The notes under the pieces were generated by a model. It ran no database searches, was not told the origin of the DNA, and saw only the letters and a list, made by a program, of their open reading frames with translations. Source: Sphingomonas zeae (GTDB taxonomy: Bacteria; Pseudomonadota; Alphaproteobacteria; Sphingomonadales; Sphingomonadaceae). From it: DNA of 64,000 nt. Positions 54,813 through 63,518 of this stretch are shown here, in pieces (the stretch's first letter is position 1; every line of letters begins with the position of its first letter). A program made the position numbers and the translations under genes. The stretch spans positions 248,001 to 312,000 of the forward strand of contig NZ_JACIFA010000004.1 in the NCBI RefSeq assembly GCF_014197135.1. Direction: 5' to 3'.

Positions 54813-55268
54813 TCAAGCCGTGATTGCGGCCCAGCCGGTCTGGCGGCGCGCTTCGGCCAGCAAAATACCACCGGTGATCGCCACGTTGAGCGAGCGGACG
54901 CCTTCGCGCATCGGTACCCGCACCCGGATGTCTGCCGCGTCGTGGACCGCCTCCGGCACGCCCGCCCCTTCGGAGCCGAGCAGGATCACGTCGTCGGGCC
55001 GGAACGCCATCTCGGGCAGCGGTATCGCGCCCAGCGTCGTTGCCAGCACGATCCGCCCGCGCGTTGCGGCGCGAAAGGCATCCCAGTCGGCGTGCCGCAC
55101 GACCTCGGCCATGGCGGCATAGTCCATCGCGGATCGGGCAAGTGCGCGGTCGGAATAGGGAAAACCCATCGGCTCGATCAGGTCGACCGCGACGCCGAAA
55201 CAGGTCGCGGTGCGGATCAGCGTGCCGACATTGCCCGCAATATCGGGCTCATGAAGCGCGAGCCGCAT
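54813..55268 (-). CDS. trmL: tRNA (cytidine(34)-2'-O)-methyltransferase TrmL
   Basis: A minimal SPOUT methyltransferase of 151 residues, acting on the wobble base of tRNA-Leu. It starts LHEPDIAGNVGTLIRTATCF, a SPOUT N-terminal signature. The second knot motif is LGSEGAGVPEAV, and the third is VRSLNVAITGGILLAEA. There are no extra domains, as expected for TrmL. Its ATG overlaps the stop of apt by one base (TGATG). Confidence 0.93.
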   Translation of the reverse strand: MRLALHEPDIAGNVGTLIRTATCFGVAVDLIEPMGFPYSDRALARSAMDYAAMAEVVRHADWDAFRAATRGRIVLATTLGAIPLPEMAFRPDDVILLGSEGAGVPEAVHDAADIRVRVPMREGVRSLNVAITGGILLAEARRQTGWAAITA

Positions 55269-55804
55269 CAGTGGCCGGGGAAGGACACCAGCGCATCCAC
55301 CGCGATCTCCTCCCTGCGCAGTGCGTCGGCACCGCCCAGATCGGGCAGGTCGACCAGGAATTGGGCTTGGCTCACGATCCCGCCCGCCTTGCGGATTAGC
55401 CGGACCGCGGCGCGCGCGGTGCCGCCGGTGGCGATCAGATCGTCGACCAGCAGGACGCGGGCGCCGGGAACCAGCGCATCCTCATGGATGGCGATCCGGT
55501 CCTGGCCATATTCCAGCGCATAATCCTCGGCGATGGTCGCGCCGGGCAGCTTGCCGTCCTTGCGGATCAGCAGCACCCCCGCGTTCAGCGGCACCGCGAG
55601 CGCGGCCGCGAACAGGAAGCCGCGCGCTTCGATCCCTGCGACCAGATCGACTTTCCCGCGCGTCGCGGCGGCCATCCGCTCGATCGTCTGCGCGAAACCC
55701 CTGGGGTCGAGCAGCAGGGTCGTGATGTCGCGGAACTGGATGCCGGGCTTGGGGAAGTCCGGGATGGTGCGGATCAGGGCTTTCAGATCGTCATGGGCGC
55801 TCAT
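55268..55804 (-). CDS. apt: Adenine phosphoribosyltransferase
   Basis: Salvages adenine to AMP with PRPP. The 178-residue protein has DFPKPGIQFRDITTLL, IEARGFLFAAALA, and the PRPP motif VLLVDDLIATGGTA. All conserved Apt residues seem present. ATG 55804 (MSAHDDL) is chosen; ATG 55816 would add MTIR. It follows a terminator after petC, so it likely has its own promoter in the 250-nt gap that also has family-B repeats. Coupled to trmL by TGATG. Confidence 0.96.
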   Translation of the reverse strand: MSAHDDLKALIRTIPDFPKPGIQFRDITTLLLDPRGFAQTIERMAAATRGKVDLVAGIEARGFLFAAALAVPLNAGVLLIRKDGKLPGATIAEDYALEYGQDRIAIHEDALVPGARVLLVDDLIATGGTARAAVRLIRKAGGIVSQAQFLVDLPDLGGADALRREEIAVDALVSFPGH

Positions 55805-55863
55805 GCGAATTGTCATGGGCCGGAGAGGGGCGGGGGTAAAGGGGGAAGGCTCCCGAACTTCCC

Positions 55864-55965
55864 CGTTCCCTTCAGCCTGGGCAAAAGTCGAAGGCCAAGG
55901 GCATTCCGCCGCCAAATAAACGGAGACGGTAGGGCATGGGCTTCGATATCGCTCCGCCTGAACGG
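55864..55965. repeat. Two facing family-B repeats between petC and apt
   Basis: GTTCCCTTCAGCCTGGGC with AAAAGTCGAAGGCC (55864-55896) and GGGCTTCGATATCGCTCCGC with CTGAACGG (55938-55965) are diverged inverted copies of the dispersed family-B motif. Confidence 0.7.
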
Positions 55966-55992
55966 GGGTGGGCCGAGCGCACGGAGGGACAA

Positions 55993-56026
55993 GAAAAAGG
56001 GCGGCTCCCTTGTCGGAAACCGCCCC
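55993..56026 (-). terminator. Rho-independent terminator after petC
   Basis: Read on the minus strand: GGGCGG (complement of 56020-56025) pairs with CCGCCC (complement of 55999-56004), followed by TTTTT. A loop of 15 nt may fold further. It lies about 30 nt past the petC stop (56055). Confidence 0.85.
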
Positions 56027-56054
56027 AGTTCTCTCACATCGGGCCAGCCCGATC

Positions 56055-56903
56055 TCAGTGTTTCACGTCGCGCCAGACATTCTGATACGCACCCCAGGCC
56101 AGGAAACAGAAGATCAGGATGAAGACGAACGCCCCGATCCCTGCCGCATGACGCGATTCCAGCTTGGGCTCGGCGGTCCAGGTCAGGAAGGCGGCGACGT
56201 CCTTGGCCATCTGGTCGCGGCTCGCGAGCGTGCCGTCGGCATATTGCACCTGCCCGTCCTGGGTGATGGGCGGCGGCATCGCGATGTTGAGATTCGCGAA
56301 ATAGGGATTGTAGTGCAGCCCCGTCGGCGTCTTGGCGTCGGGGAATTTGCGCAGCAACTCGGCGGGCTGGTTGCGATAGGCATCCGGGCCGATCAGCGAA
56401 TAGACGTAATTGGTGCCCTCATGCCGCGCCTTGGTCATCAGCGACAGATCGGGCGGCAGCGCGTTATTGTTCGCCGCGCGCGCCGCGACCTCGTTGGCAA
56501 AAGGCGAGGGGAAGCGGTCCGATGGGACGTTCTTGCGCGTCGTCGCTTCGCCCGTCTCCGGATTGATCGACGGCTGCTCGATCGCCCACTGGTTGGCGAT
56601 CGCCTTCACCTCGGCCTCGTTATAGCCGAGGTCCTTCAGGTCGCGGAACGCCACCAGCCGCAGCGAGTGGCAGGCCGCGCAGACCTCCTTATAGACCTGG
56701 AAACCGCGCTGGAGCTGGCGGCGGTCGAAGCGGCCGAAAATGCCGTCCGACGCCAGATGCGCCTCCTTGGGATGGAGATGGAATTCCTCCTCCGCGGTTG
56801 GCGCGGGCGGGTCGGTGACGAGCCCCGACACGCTGCCCCACAGCGCGATGGCGAGGACGAGGGTGAAGGCCGCCCCGACCAGGAATGCGATGCCACGAAC
56901 CAT
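56055..56903 (-). CDS. petC: Cytochrome c1 of the bc1 complex
   Basis: A 282-residue membrane-bound heme protein of ubiquinol-cytochrome c reductase. N-terminal membrane segment (IAFLVGAAFTLVLAIALWGS). The heme site is VCAACHSLRLV near residue 75, and the axial Met in LNIAMPPPIT. A C-terminal anchor (AFVFILIFCFLAWGAYQNVW) is present, typical of cytochrome c1. It is the third gene of petABC, 27 nt after petB. It is a single-heme subunit, with no fusion to cytochrome b. Confidence 0.96.
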   Translation of the reverse strand: MVRGIAFLVGAAFTLVLAIALWGSVSGLVTDPPAPTAEEEFHLHPKEAHLASDGIFGRFDRRQLQRGFQVYKEVCAACHSLRLVAFRDLKDLGYNEAEVKAIANQWAIEQPSINPETGEATTRKNVPSDRFPSPFANEVAARAANNNALPPDLSLMTKARHEGTNYVYSLIGPDAYRNQPAELLRKFPDAKTPTGLHYNPYFANLNIAMPPPITQDGQVQYADGTLASRDQMAKDVAAFLTWTAEPKLESRHAAGIGAFVFILIFCFLAWGAYQNVWRDVKH

Positions 56904-56929
56904 GTTCTTTTATCCTCTCTCGGTTCGCG

Positions 56930-58213
56930 TCAGGCCAGGGCCGACTTGGTGGGAGCCGTGCCGCCATGCTTGGCCAGCACCGCCTCGGTGATCGAGTTGG
57001 GCAGGGGAGCCGGCCGCTCGGTCCGCGCGATCCAGGGCAGGATCACGAGGAAGTGGAGGAAGTAATAGGCCGCCGTCACCTGGCTGAGGATGATGAAGAA
57101 GGGCGTCGCGGGCGAGCCCCCGCACCAGCCGAGCAGCAGCACGTCGACCACCAGCACCCAGAAGGCCACCCGCGCCTTGGGCCGGAAATTGTTCGACCGT
57201 ACCGGCGAGCTGTCCAGCCAGGGGAGGAAGAACAGCAGCAGGATCGACCCGAACATCGCCAGCACGCCCCACAGCTTGGCCGGCAGGATGAAGTCGGCGG
57301 TGAAGGCGCGCAGGATCGCGTAGAAGGGCCAGAAATACCATTCGGGCACGATATGCGCGGGCGTCGAAAGCGGGTTGGCCGGGATGTAATTGTCCGGATG
57401 GCCCAGATAGTTGGGGAAGAAGAACAGCAGGCTGGCGAACACCAGCAGGAACACGCCCAGCCCCACCGCATCCTTGGCGGTGTAATAGGGGTGGAAGGGC
57501 ACGGTATCCTGTTCGCCCTTCACGTCCACGCCGGTCGGGTTGTTCGAGCCGGGAATGTGCAGCGCCCAGATGTGCAGGATGATGACGCCTGCGATCACGA
57601 AGGGCAGCAGATAGTGGAGCGAGAAGAAGCGGTTGAGCGCTGCATTGTCCGGCGCGAAACCGCCGAGCAGCCAGATGCGGATCGTGTCGCCGACCAGCGG
57701 GATCGCCGAGAAGAAACCGGTGATGACCTGCGCGCCCCAGAAGCTCATCTGCCCCCAGGGGAGCACATAGCCCATGAAGGCGGTCGCCATCATCAGGAGG
57801 AAGATCACCACGCCGAGCAGCCACACCATCTCGCGCGGGGCCTTGTAGGACCCGTAATAGAGGCCACGGAAGATATGGGTGTAGACGACGATGAAGAACA
57901 TCGACGCGCCGTTGGCGTGGGCATAGCGCAGGAACCAGCCCGCGTTCACGTCACGCATGATGCTTTCGACCGAGTCGAAGGCGACGCCCGCATTGGCGGC
58001 ATAGTGCATCGCCAGCACGACGCCGGTGATGATCTGGATGGCGAGCGCGGCGCCCGCCAGCACGCCGAAATTCCAGAAATAATTCAGGTTGCGCGGCACC
58101 GGATAGCCGGCACCCACCGCATTATAGACGAGGCGCGGCAGCGGCAGCTTCTCGTCCAGCCAGCGCATGACCGGCTGCTTGGGTTCGTAATGCTTGGCCC
58201 AGGGAAAGCTCAT
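56930..58213 (-). CDS. petB: Cytochrome b of the bc1 complex
   Basis: The 427-residue membrane core of the complex, carrying hemes bL and bH. Eight helices are expected; the heme His pairs appear in MHYAANAG / RYAHANGAS and in [11 protein letters not shown] / [10 protein letters not shown]. Quinol-site motif [15 protein letters not shown] (PEWY) is present. The N-terminus ends the first cytoplasmic segment with the sequence [17 protein letters not shown]. It is flanked by petA and petC, 14 nt after petA. Confidence 0.97.
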   Translation of the reverse strand: MSFPWAKHYEPKQPVMRWLDEKLPLPRLVYNAVGAGYPVPRNLNYFWNFGVLAGAALAIQIITGVVLAMHYAANAGVAFDSVESIMRDVNAGWFLRYAHANGASMFFIVVYTHIFRGLYYGSYKAPREMVWLLGVVIFLLMMATAFMGYVLPWGQMSFWGAQVITGFFSAIPLVGDTIRIWLLGGFAPDNAALNRFFSLHYLLPFVIAGVIILHIWALHIPGSNNPTGVDVKGEQDTVPFHPYYTAKDAVGLGVFLLVFASLLFFFPNYLGHPDNYIPANPLSTPAHIVPEWYFWPFYAILRAFTADFILPAKLWGVLAMFGSILLLFFLPWLDSSPVRSNNFRPKARVAFWVLVVDVLLLGWCGGSPATPFFIILSQVTAAYYFLHFLVILPWIARTERPAPLPNSITEAVLAKHGGTAPTKSALA

Positions 58214-58227
58214 GTCTCGGGTCTCCC

Positions 58228-58821
58228 TTAAGCGGCCGCGCCGACCGTGACGGTCGTGTCGCTATCGAATTTATAGTCGGGGACGAGCAGGTTCAGCGGC
58301 GCCGGACCCTTGCGGATGCGCGCGGCCGTATCATAGGCCGAGCCGTGGCAGGGGCAGAAATAGCCGCCATAGGGGCCTTTATTTTCGCCCTCGCCGGCAC
58401 CCAGCGGCACGCAGCCAAGGTGCGTGCAGACGCCGAGCGTGATGAGCCAGTTCTTCTTGCCCGGCTTGGTCCGCTGCTCCAGCGTCTGGGGATCGCGCAG
58501 CTCGGAGAGCGGCACCGCGTCGGCCTCGGCGATCTCCTTGGGCGTCAGATTGCGGACGAACAAAGGCTGCTTGCGGAAGCTGGCCTTGATTGCTTGGCCC
58601 GGTGCGATCTTGGACAGGTCGATCTCGGTGGTGGACTGGGCAAGCACATCGGCCGACGGGTTCATCTGGTTTATCAGCGGCAGCACGATCGCCAGCGCGC
58701 CGACCCCGGCAAAGGATACCGCTGCGATATTGATGAAGTCGCGGCGGCGGGGATCATGGACCTCTTCATGGAATGGCTCCGGCGCCTCGCCGGGGGGTAC
58801 GGTGTTCTCCGTCATCGCCAT
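58228..58821 (-). CDS. petA: Ubiquinol-cytochrome c reductase iron-sulfur (Rieske) subunit
   Basis: A 197-residue Rieske protein. A twin-arginine-type N-terminus ([22 protein letters not shown]) anchors it. The 2Fe-2S site is CTHLGC and CPCHGS with both His and Cys pairs. The hinge is between. The start is ATG 58821 (MAMTEN); ATG 58815 is also possible, with GGAC upstream. It is the first gene of petABC. No promoter is obvious in the 302-nt upstream gap. Confidence 0.96.
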   Translation of the reverse strand: MAMTENTVPPGEAPEPFHEEVHDPRRRDFINIAAVSFAGVGALAIVLPLINQMNPSADVLAQSTTEIDLSKIAPGQAIKASFRKQPLFVRNLTPKEIAEADAVPLSELRDPQTLEQRTKPGKKNWLITLGVCTHLGCVPLGAGEGENKGPYGGYFCPCHGSAYDTAARIRKGPAPLNLLVPDYKFDSDTTVTVGAAA

Positions 58822-59123
58822 TCGTCCTGTCCCTCCACCTTCGCTCGCGTTCGACACGCTACGCTCTGACGGTCGTGCCGGATTGCCCCCGGTCATGCGC
58901 CGCCCTCTCACAACCCGTCCCTGATGAACGGTGCGTCAGGTTAGCCTTGCTTGATCGGGTTTGCCAATCCCCTTTGGGATCGGCGCTTCTCACCGTTCAG
59001 CACCGGTGCAGGCGCTTGGGCGTAGGAACCAGCGTTCGCGCTGCGGGGTTGACCGCTGACTCGACGCGGATGACGGACCCCTGCCGCACCCGCTCCGGCT
59101 GCACCAGGGGCATGGAGAGGATG
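58822..59123. other. 302-nt region between petA and a divergent lipoprotein gene
   Basis: Must hold promoters for both divergent units. I see AGGTTAGCC..TTGCTTGATCGGGTTTGCC near 58938-58970, with no strong -10/-35 pair. No gene and no repeat is recognised. Confidence 0.5.
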
Positions 59124-59636
59124 ATGACCCTGGGAAAGATGGGCGCCAGAACAGGCTGGGCCGCCGCGATCGCGGCCGGGTTGTTGGCGCTCGGTGGGTG
59201 CACCGATGGCTATGGCTATAGCGGCGTGTCGGTGGGGGCGGGTTATGGCGGCGGTTATGCGCCGGGTTATTACGGTGGATATGGCGGCTATGGTTACGCG
59301 CCGTCCTATTTCGGCTGGTACAACGATTTCTATTATCCGGGCACCGGCGTCTATGTCTATGACCGGTATCGGCGCCCCTATCGCTGGAACGATGGCCAGC
59401 GTGCCTATTGGGAAGGGCGGCGCGACGCGTGGCGCGGCGGAGCGATCCGCGATCAGTGGCGCGGATGGGGCCGGGGCGGCTGGCGCGGGCAGGTGCCCGG
59501 CGCAGCCCCCGCGCCTGGTGGCTGGCGGGGCAATCCCGGCCGGTGGCGCGGGCAGCAGGGCGTTCGCCCGACTCCCTCCGCGCCGCGTCCCGGCGGCTGG
59601 CGCGGTGGCCGACCGGGCGGACGTGGCCCGCGTTAA
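59124..59636 (+). CDS. Lipoprotein with Gly/Tyr-rich and GGWRG repeat regions
   Basis: A 170-residue protein. Lipobox LLALGGC near residue 25, giving a lipid-anchored chain. The next 50 residues are Gly/Tyr-rich (VGAGYGGGYAPGYYGGYGG). A middle section (FYYPGTGVYVYDRYRRPYRWNDGQRAYWEGRR) has a more folded look and resembles the WXXG-like exported proteins seen in sphingomonads. The tail has several GGWRG/WRGQ units ending GGRGPR, with RGG-like composition. Function is unknown. Start at 59124 by GGAG spacing of 6 nt; 59112 and 59121 are alternatives. Confidence 0.75.
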   Translation: MTLGKMGARTGWAAAIAAGLLALGGCTDGYGYSGVSVGAGYGGGYAPGYYGGYGGYGYAPSYFGWYNDFYYPGTGVYVYDRYRRPYRWNDGQRAYWEGRRDAWRGGAIRDQWRGWGRGGWRGQVPGAAPAPGGWRGNPGRWRGQQGVRPTPSAPRPGGWRGGRPGGRGPR

Positions 59637-60085
59637 CCGGCTTTGGGGCGCGTGCGGATCATGACGGTCGGACGCATGGTCATCACCGCCACATCGTCCT
59701 GATTGAAAACGCTCCACCGGCTGATGACGAAGCCCATTTCCGGGCGACTGGTCGAGCGCCGTGTCTCCAGCACTTCGGTCTGGCAGTGCAGCGTGTCACC
59801 GGGAAAGACGGGCTTCGTCCAGCGAAGCTCGTCGACGCCCGGCGACCCGATGCTTTGAAAGCCGGTGTCGCGGAAATGCTGGACGACCATCGCCATCGCC
59901 ATTGATGCGGTATGCCATCCGCTGGCCGATAGCCGCCCGAAATGGGTAGCGGCGGCCGCCTCATCGGACAGGTGGAACGGCTGTGGGTCATAGCGCTCGG
60001 CAAAGGCGATGACCTCTTCCCGCTCCACTTTATAGGCGCCGAAGCGCGCCACGTCGCCGACCGCGACATCCTCCAGCCAGATCAT
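59633..60085 (-). CDS. MaoC family dehydratase (R-hydratase-like)
   Basis: A 150-residue hot-dog-fold protein. The catalytic region is AERYDPQPFHLSDEAAAATHFGRLSASGWHTASM, with the Asp and His of the R-specific enoyl-CoA hydratase motif (YDPQPFHLS). The end DELRWTKPVFPGDTL is conserved in MaoC proteins. It could hydrate enoyl-CoA in fatty-acid or PHA metabolism. The stop overlaps the convergent lipoprotein by 4 nt. ATG 60085. Confidence 0.92.
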   Translation of the reverse strand: MIWLEDVAVGDVARFGAYKVEREEVIAFAERYDPQPFHLSDEAAAATHFGRLSASGWHTASMAMAMVVQHFRDTGFQSIGSPGVDELRWTKPVFPGDTLHCQTEVLETRRSTSRPEMGFVISRWSVFNQDDVAVMTMRPTVMIRTRPKAG

Positions 60086-60099
60086 CCTTGTCCGTCTCC

Positions 60100-61410
60100 T
60101 TATCGTTGGAATGCGCGGCGGAACGGCGCGTCGCTGCCATCCAGCCCCTGACCCGGCGGCAGGCCGATCAGATCGCGCAGCAACGGTGCAACGTCAACAT
60201 TGTCAAAGGGTGCCAGCCGGACGCCCGGTCGGAAGGCCGGACCATTGGCGATGAACAGCGCTGCCATGGTCGGATCCGCATTGTCATAGCCATGCATCCC
60301 CCCGGCAAAGGGCTTTTCGGGCGGCTTCGCCTCGATCATCCACCCAGCATCGGCCAGACAGAAATAGGGGGCAATGCGCGGATTGCGGCCGTAGCGCAGG
60401 CGCGCCGGAATCTCACTTTTGCGCCAGCACGTCATATGGCCGCGCCGACCCAGCAGATGCGCTTCCAGGGCGGCCTCGCGTCCCGGCTTCGCGCGCAACG
60501 ACGCAAAGGGGCCGTCATCAGTCAGCTCATAATCGCCCGGGTCTGACAGCTGATCGAGCGCGATCACCCGGTCGCTCGACGTAGCGGCCATGCCATGATC
60601 GGCGACGATCACCAGATTGGCGGGCTGGCGCAGTTCGGCCAGTCCGGCCAGCAACTGCCCGATCGCCTGATCGGCCTTGGCGATCGCGGCATTCACACCC
60701 GGGGCATCGGGGCCGACGTCATGTCCGGCGATATCCACTTCGTCAATGTACAGCGTCAGGAAGCGCGGGCGTGTGGCGGCCGGGCGACGCAGCCAGTCGA
60801 TGATCGCGTCGACCCGCTGCCGGTCGGACACGGCGGAATTGAACTGCTGCCAATCGTGCGGTCGCGTGCCGCCGGTGACGCTGCGATGCGCGTCGGCCTG
60901 AAGCGTGCCACCCCAGGCCACGTTGGAGCCCGGCCAGAACATGGTGGCGGTGGGAATGCCTGCCTTTTCGGCGGTTACCCAGAGCGGCTCGGCCGCGTTC
61001 CACCAATAGGGCTGGTCCGACGCCATGGTGAAGCGCTCGCCGGGATGGGTGGGGTCGGTAAAGCTGTTGGCGACGATGCCGTGACGATCGGGAACCAGGC
61101 CCGTCACCAGTGTCCAGTGATTGGGGAAGGTCTTGGACGGAAAGGATGGCCGCATCGCGGCGCTTGCCCCGTCGGCGGCCAGCCGCGACAGGTTCGGGGT
61201 GATGCCCCGGTTCAGATAGTCGGCTCGGAATCCGTCGATCGATACCAGGATCGTGACCGGCGCACGTTCCTCGCGCAGGGGGGCCATGGGCGCGGCCATC
61301 GCGGTCGCGGGCGCAGCGCTCGTCACCGTCGGCAGCGCGGGCGGGCTATAGGGATAGGCGCAGCCCCCAAGCAGGGCGAGCGCGAGTGCGGCAAGGGGGA
61401 GTCGGATCAC
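60100..61410 (-). CDS. Exported nucleotide pyrophosphatase/phosphodiesterase lipoprotein (alkaline phosphatase superfamily)
   Basis: A 436-residue protein; GTG start at 61410, AGGA 10 nt before it, gives VIRLPLAALALALLGGC with a lipobox. Catalytic metal ligands follow the ENPP order: VSIDGFRADYL, catalytic Thr in PSFPSKTFPNHWTLVTG, YIDEVDIAGHDVG and VADHGMAATSSD, and a late His in GGMHGYDN. These are the Asp, Thr, Asp, His, Asp, His and His of the two-zinc site. It likely cleaves nucleotide pyrophosphates or phosphodiesters in the periplasm. The frame is open to 61458, but without a signal peptide that fits. Confidence 0.92.
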   Translation of the reverse strand: MIRLPLAALALALLGGCAYPYSPPALPTVTSAAPATAMAAPMAPLREERAPVTILVSIDGFRADYLNRGITPNLSRLAADGASAAMRPSFPSKTFPNHWTLVTGLVPDRHGIVANSFTDPTHPGERFTMASDQPYWWNAAEPLWVTAEKAGIPTATMFWPGSNVAWGGTLQADAHRSVTGGTRPHDWQQFNSAVSDRQRVDAIIDWLRRPAATRPRFLTLYIDEVDIAGHDVGPDAPGVNAAIAKADQAIGQLLAGLAELRQPANLVIVADHGMAATSSDRVIALDQLSDPGDYELTDDGPFASLRAKPGREAALEAHLLGRRGHMTCWRKSEIPARLRYGRNPRIAPYFCLADAGWMIEAKPPEKPFAGGMHGYDNADPTMAALFIANGPAFRPGVRLAPFDNVDVAPLLRDLIGLPPGQGLDGSDAPFRRAFQR

Positions 61411-61490
61411 GGGAAAACCATCCTTTCGGACCGGCCGGATAACGCTGGATTGTGACACTGGCGAGGGGGTGCATCCGCTCCCAAAAGCCG

Positions 61491-61883
61491 TCAGTCGACC
61501 GGAAAGAACTGACGGACAGCGGGATCGGCGTTGCGGAGCAGCAGGCGCAGGCGTTCGGCGGCGTCCTCAGGCTGATCGCCGGGCAGCCCGGCCATCGCCC
61601 ATTCGCCGAATGCGGGGCCGTCGGTCATCCGATCGTCGAGGATGCGAATATCCGTGTGGCGGGGGTCGCCCATGATGCGCGAAAGCGTATCGCGCACGCT
61701 GTCCACCGGGCCTTCGAGCAACTGGCGATACTCGGCCTGGCCGATCCACAAGATGCCGGAGATCCCGTCCATGCCGTTGTTGCGGCGCGAACTGGCCAGG
61801 ATTGCACGATGATCGGCGCGTTGGTCGTCGCCGACCGCACGGCTGGTGTAGATGACGCGGCGGAACGTACTAACATGGATCAT
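61491..61883 (-). CDS. BLUF-domain blue-light photoreceptor
   Basis: A 130-residue stand-alone BLUF protein. Flavin-binding residues are in RVIYTSRA (Tyr near 12), ILASSRRNNGMDGISGIL (Asn near 36) and QLLEGP (Gln near 54). The C-terminal helical cap (RLLLRNADPAVRQFF) is typical of short BLUFs. No output domain such as EAL is fused, so it would signal by protein contact. ATG 61883. No partner is recognised among its neighbours. Confidence 0.93.
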   Translation of the reverse strand: MIHVSTFRRVIYTSRAVGDDQRADHRAILASSRRNNGMDGISGILWIGQAEYRQLLEGPVDSVRDTLSRIMGDPRHTDIRILDDRMTDGPAFGEWAMAGLPGDQPEDAAERLRLLLRNADPAVRQFFPVD

Positions 61884-61961
61884 GTCGGGCGCCTAACCTG
61901 CGCCGCTTCGTCTGAAAAGTGTCAAATGCGCCGGTCGCGGACCCGACCGGCGCAAGGGGGG

Positions 61962-63062
61962 TCACACGTTGAAGCGGAACAGCATCACGTCGCCGTCCTG
62001 GACGACATATTCCTTGCCTTCGGCACGCAGCTTGCCCGCATCGCGTGCGCCGGCTTCGCCCTTGAACGCGATATAGTCGGGAAAGGCGATCGTTTCGGCA
62101 CGGATGAAACCCCGCTCGAAATCGCTGTGGATCTCACCCGCTGCGTTCGGCGCCTTGGCACCGCGATGGACGGTCCAGGCGCGCGCTTCCTTCGGGCCGA
62201 CGGTGAAGAAGGTCAGCAGGTCGAGCAGCGCGTAACCGGCGCGGATCACGCGGGCCAGGCCGGTTTCCGACAGACCCAGTTCCGACAGGAATTCGCCGCG
62301 GTCCTCGGGCGGCATGGTCGCGATCTCGGCCTCGATGGCGGCCGAGACGACGACGGCCTGTGCGCCCTCGGCGGCGGCCTTTTCGAAGACGCGCTGCGAA
62401 TGGGCATTGCCGGCCGCCGCGTTCGATTCCTCGACATTGCAGACATAGAGGACGGGCTTGGCGGTCAGCAGCTGGGCCTGCGAAAACACGCGGGCTTCTT
62501 CTTCATCCTTGGGCACGGTCAGGCGGGCAGGCTTGCCCTCGCGCAGCAGCTCCAGCGTCTGGCCAAGGACCGAGGCGGCAATCTTGGCCTCCTTGTCGCC
62601 CTGCTGGCCCTTCTTGATGAAGGCAGGAACGCGCTTTTCCAGGCTTTCCAGGTCGGATAGCATCAGCTCGGTCTCGACCGTCTCGGCGTCGGCAATCGGG
62701 TCGACCTTGCCCTCGACATGGGTGACGTCGCCGTCCTCGAAGCAGCGCAGGACGTGGACGATGGCATCCACCTCACGGATATTGCCCAAGAACTGGTTAC
62801 CGAGGCCCTCGCCCTTGGACGCACCACGCACCAGCCCTGCGATGTCGACGAACGCGAGCTGCGTCTCGATGATCTTGGCCGAACCCGCCACTTCTGCGAG
62901 CTGGTACAGGCGCGGATCCGGAACCGCGACATTGCCGACATTCGGCTCGATCGTGCAGAACGGATAATTGGCGGCCTGCGCCGCCGCCGTTTCGGTCAGC
63001 GCGTTGAAAAGGGTGGACTTGCCGACATTCGGCAGGCCGACGATGCCGCAGCGGAAACCCAT
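61962..63062 (-). CDS. ychF: Redox-regulated ATPase YchF
   Basis: An Obg-related P-loop NTPase of 366 residues with ATP preference. G1 is GLPNVGKSTLFN, G3 is DIAGLVRGASKGEGLGNQFL, and G4 is CNVEES, where the NxxE of YchF replaces NKxD. A coiled coil follows, and the C-terminal TGS domain (EIHSDFERGFIRAETIAF) is seen. YchF binds ribosomes and modulates oxidative stress responses. Here pth is not adjacent. ATG 63062 is close to the family start. Confidence 0.97.
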   Translation of the reverse strand: MGFRCGIVGLPNVGKSTLFNALTETAAAQAANYPFCTIEPNVGNVAVPDPRLYQLAEVAGSAKIIETQLAFVDIAGLVRGASKGEGLGNQFLGNIREVDAIVHVLRCFEDGDVTHVEGKVDPIADAETVETELMLSDLESLEKRVPAFIKKGQQGDKEAKIAASVLGQTLELLREGKPARLTVPKDEEEARVFSQAQLLTAKPVLYVCNVEESNAAAGNAHSQRVFEKAAAEGAQAVVVSAAIEAEIATMPPEDRGEFLSELGLSETGLARVIRAGYALLDLLTFFTVGPKEARAWTVHRGAKAPNAAGEIHSDFERGFIRAETIAFPDYIAFKGEAGARDAGKLRAEGKEYVVQDGDVMLFRFNV

Positions 63063-63167
63063 GCGTCGCTTATCCTGTGGATCAAGGGGAAAGCGCCCCT
63101 CTAGCGACGATGGGGATATTTCTCAACCGATGGCGGTGCGGGGAGAGGAGCAGGGGTTGCCCGCGTG

Positions 63168-63359
63168 TCAGGCACCCACCGCCAGCGCGGCGGCATAGCC
63201 AAGCAGCATGACGCCCAGCGCGCCCGAAAAGCCCATCAGCACCAGGCCCATATAGTGCAGCATCGGCGGATTGGCGCGTCGTGCCTTCTTGTTCCGACCC
63301 AGACCCGACAGCACGAAGCTCGCCAACATGCCAAAGGTAAAGACAGCGAATTCGAGCAT
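63168..63359 (-). CDS. Small two-helix membrane protein
   Basis: A 63-residue protein with two hydrophobic helices: about residues 3-20 (EFAVFTFGMLASFVLSGL) and 38-62 (GLVLMGFSGALGVMLLGYAAALAV). A basic loop (GRNKKARRANPP) between them suggests the loop is cytoplasmic. I do not recognise a family. Third positions are GC-rich and the frame lies in an otherwise empty gap. It is transcribed toward ychF. Confidence 0.65.
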   Translation of the reverse strand: MLEFAVFTFGMLASFVLSGLGRNKKARRANPPMLHYMGLVLMGFSGALGVMLLGYAAALAVGA

Positions 63360-63518
63360 CGGGTTAACGTCCGGGATGAGAGGCGACTGATTTTCGCCTT
63401 ACCCAATACAGGTTAACGGCACGATATCACGGAGACAAAGCGCCCTCCAGCTGCGACCAGCCGAGGGAACTTTTCAATTGGTCGCGGGTGCGGCGCATAT
63501 CGTCGCCCCTTGGGCGGA

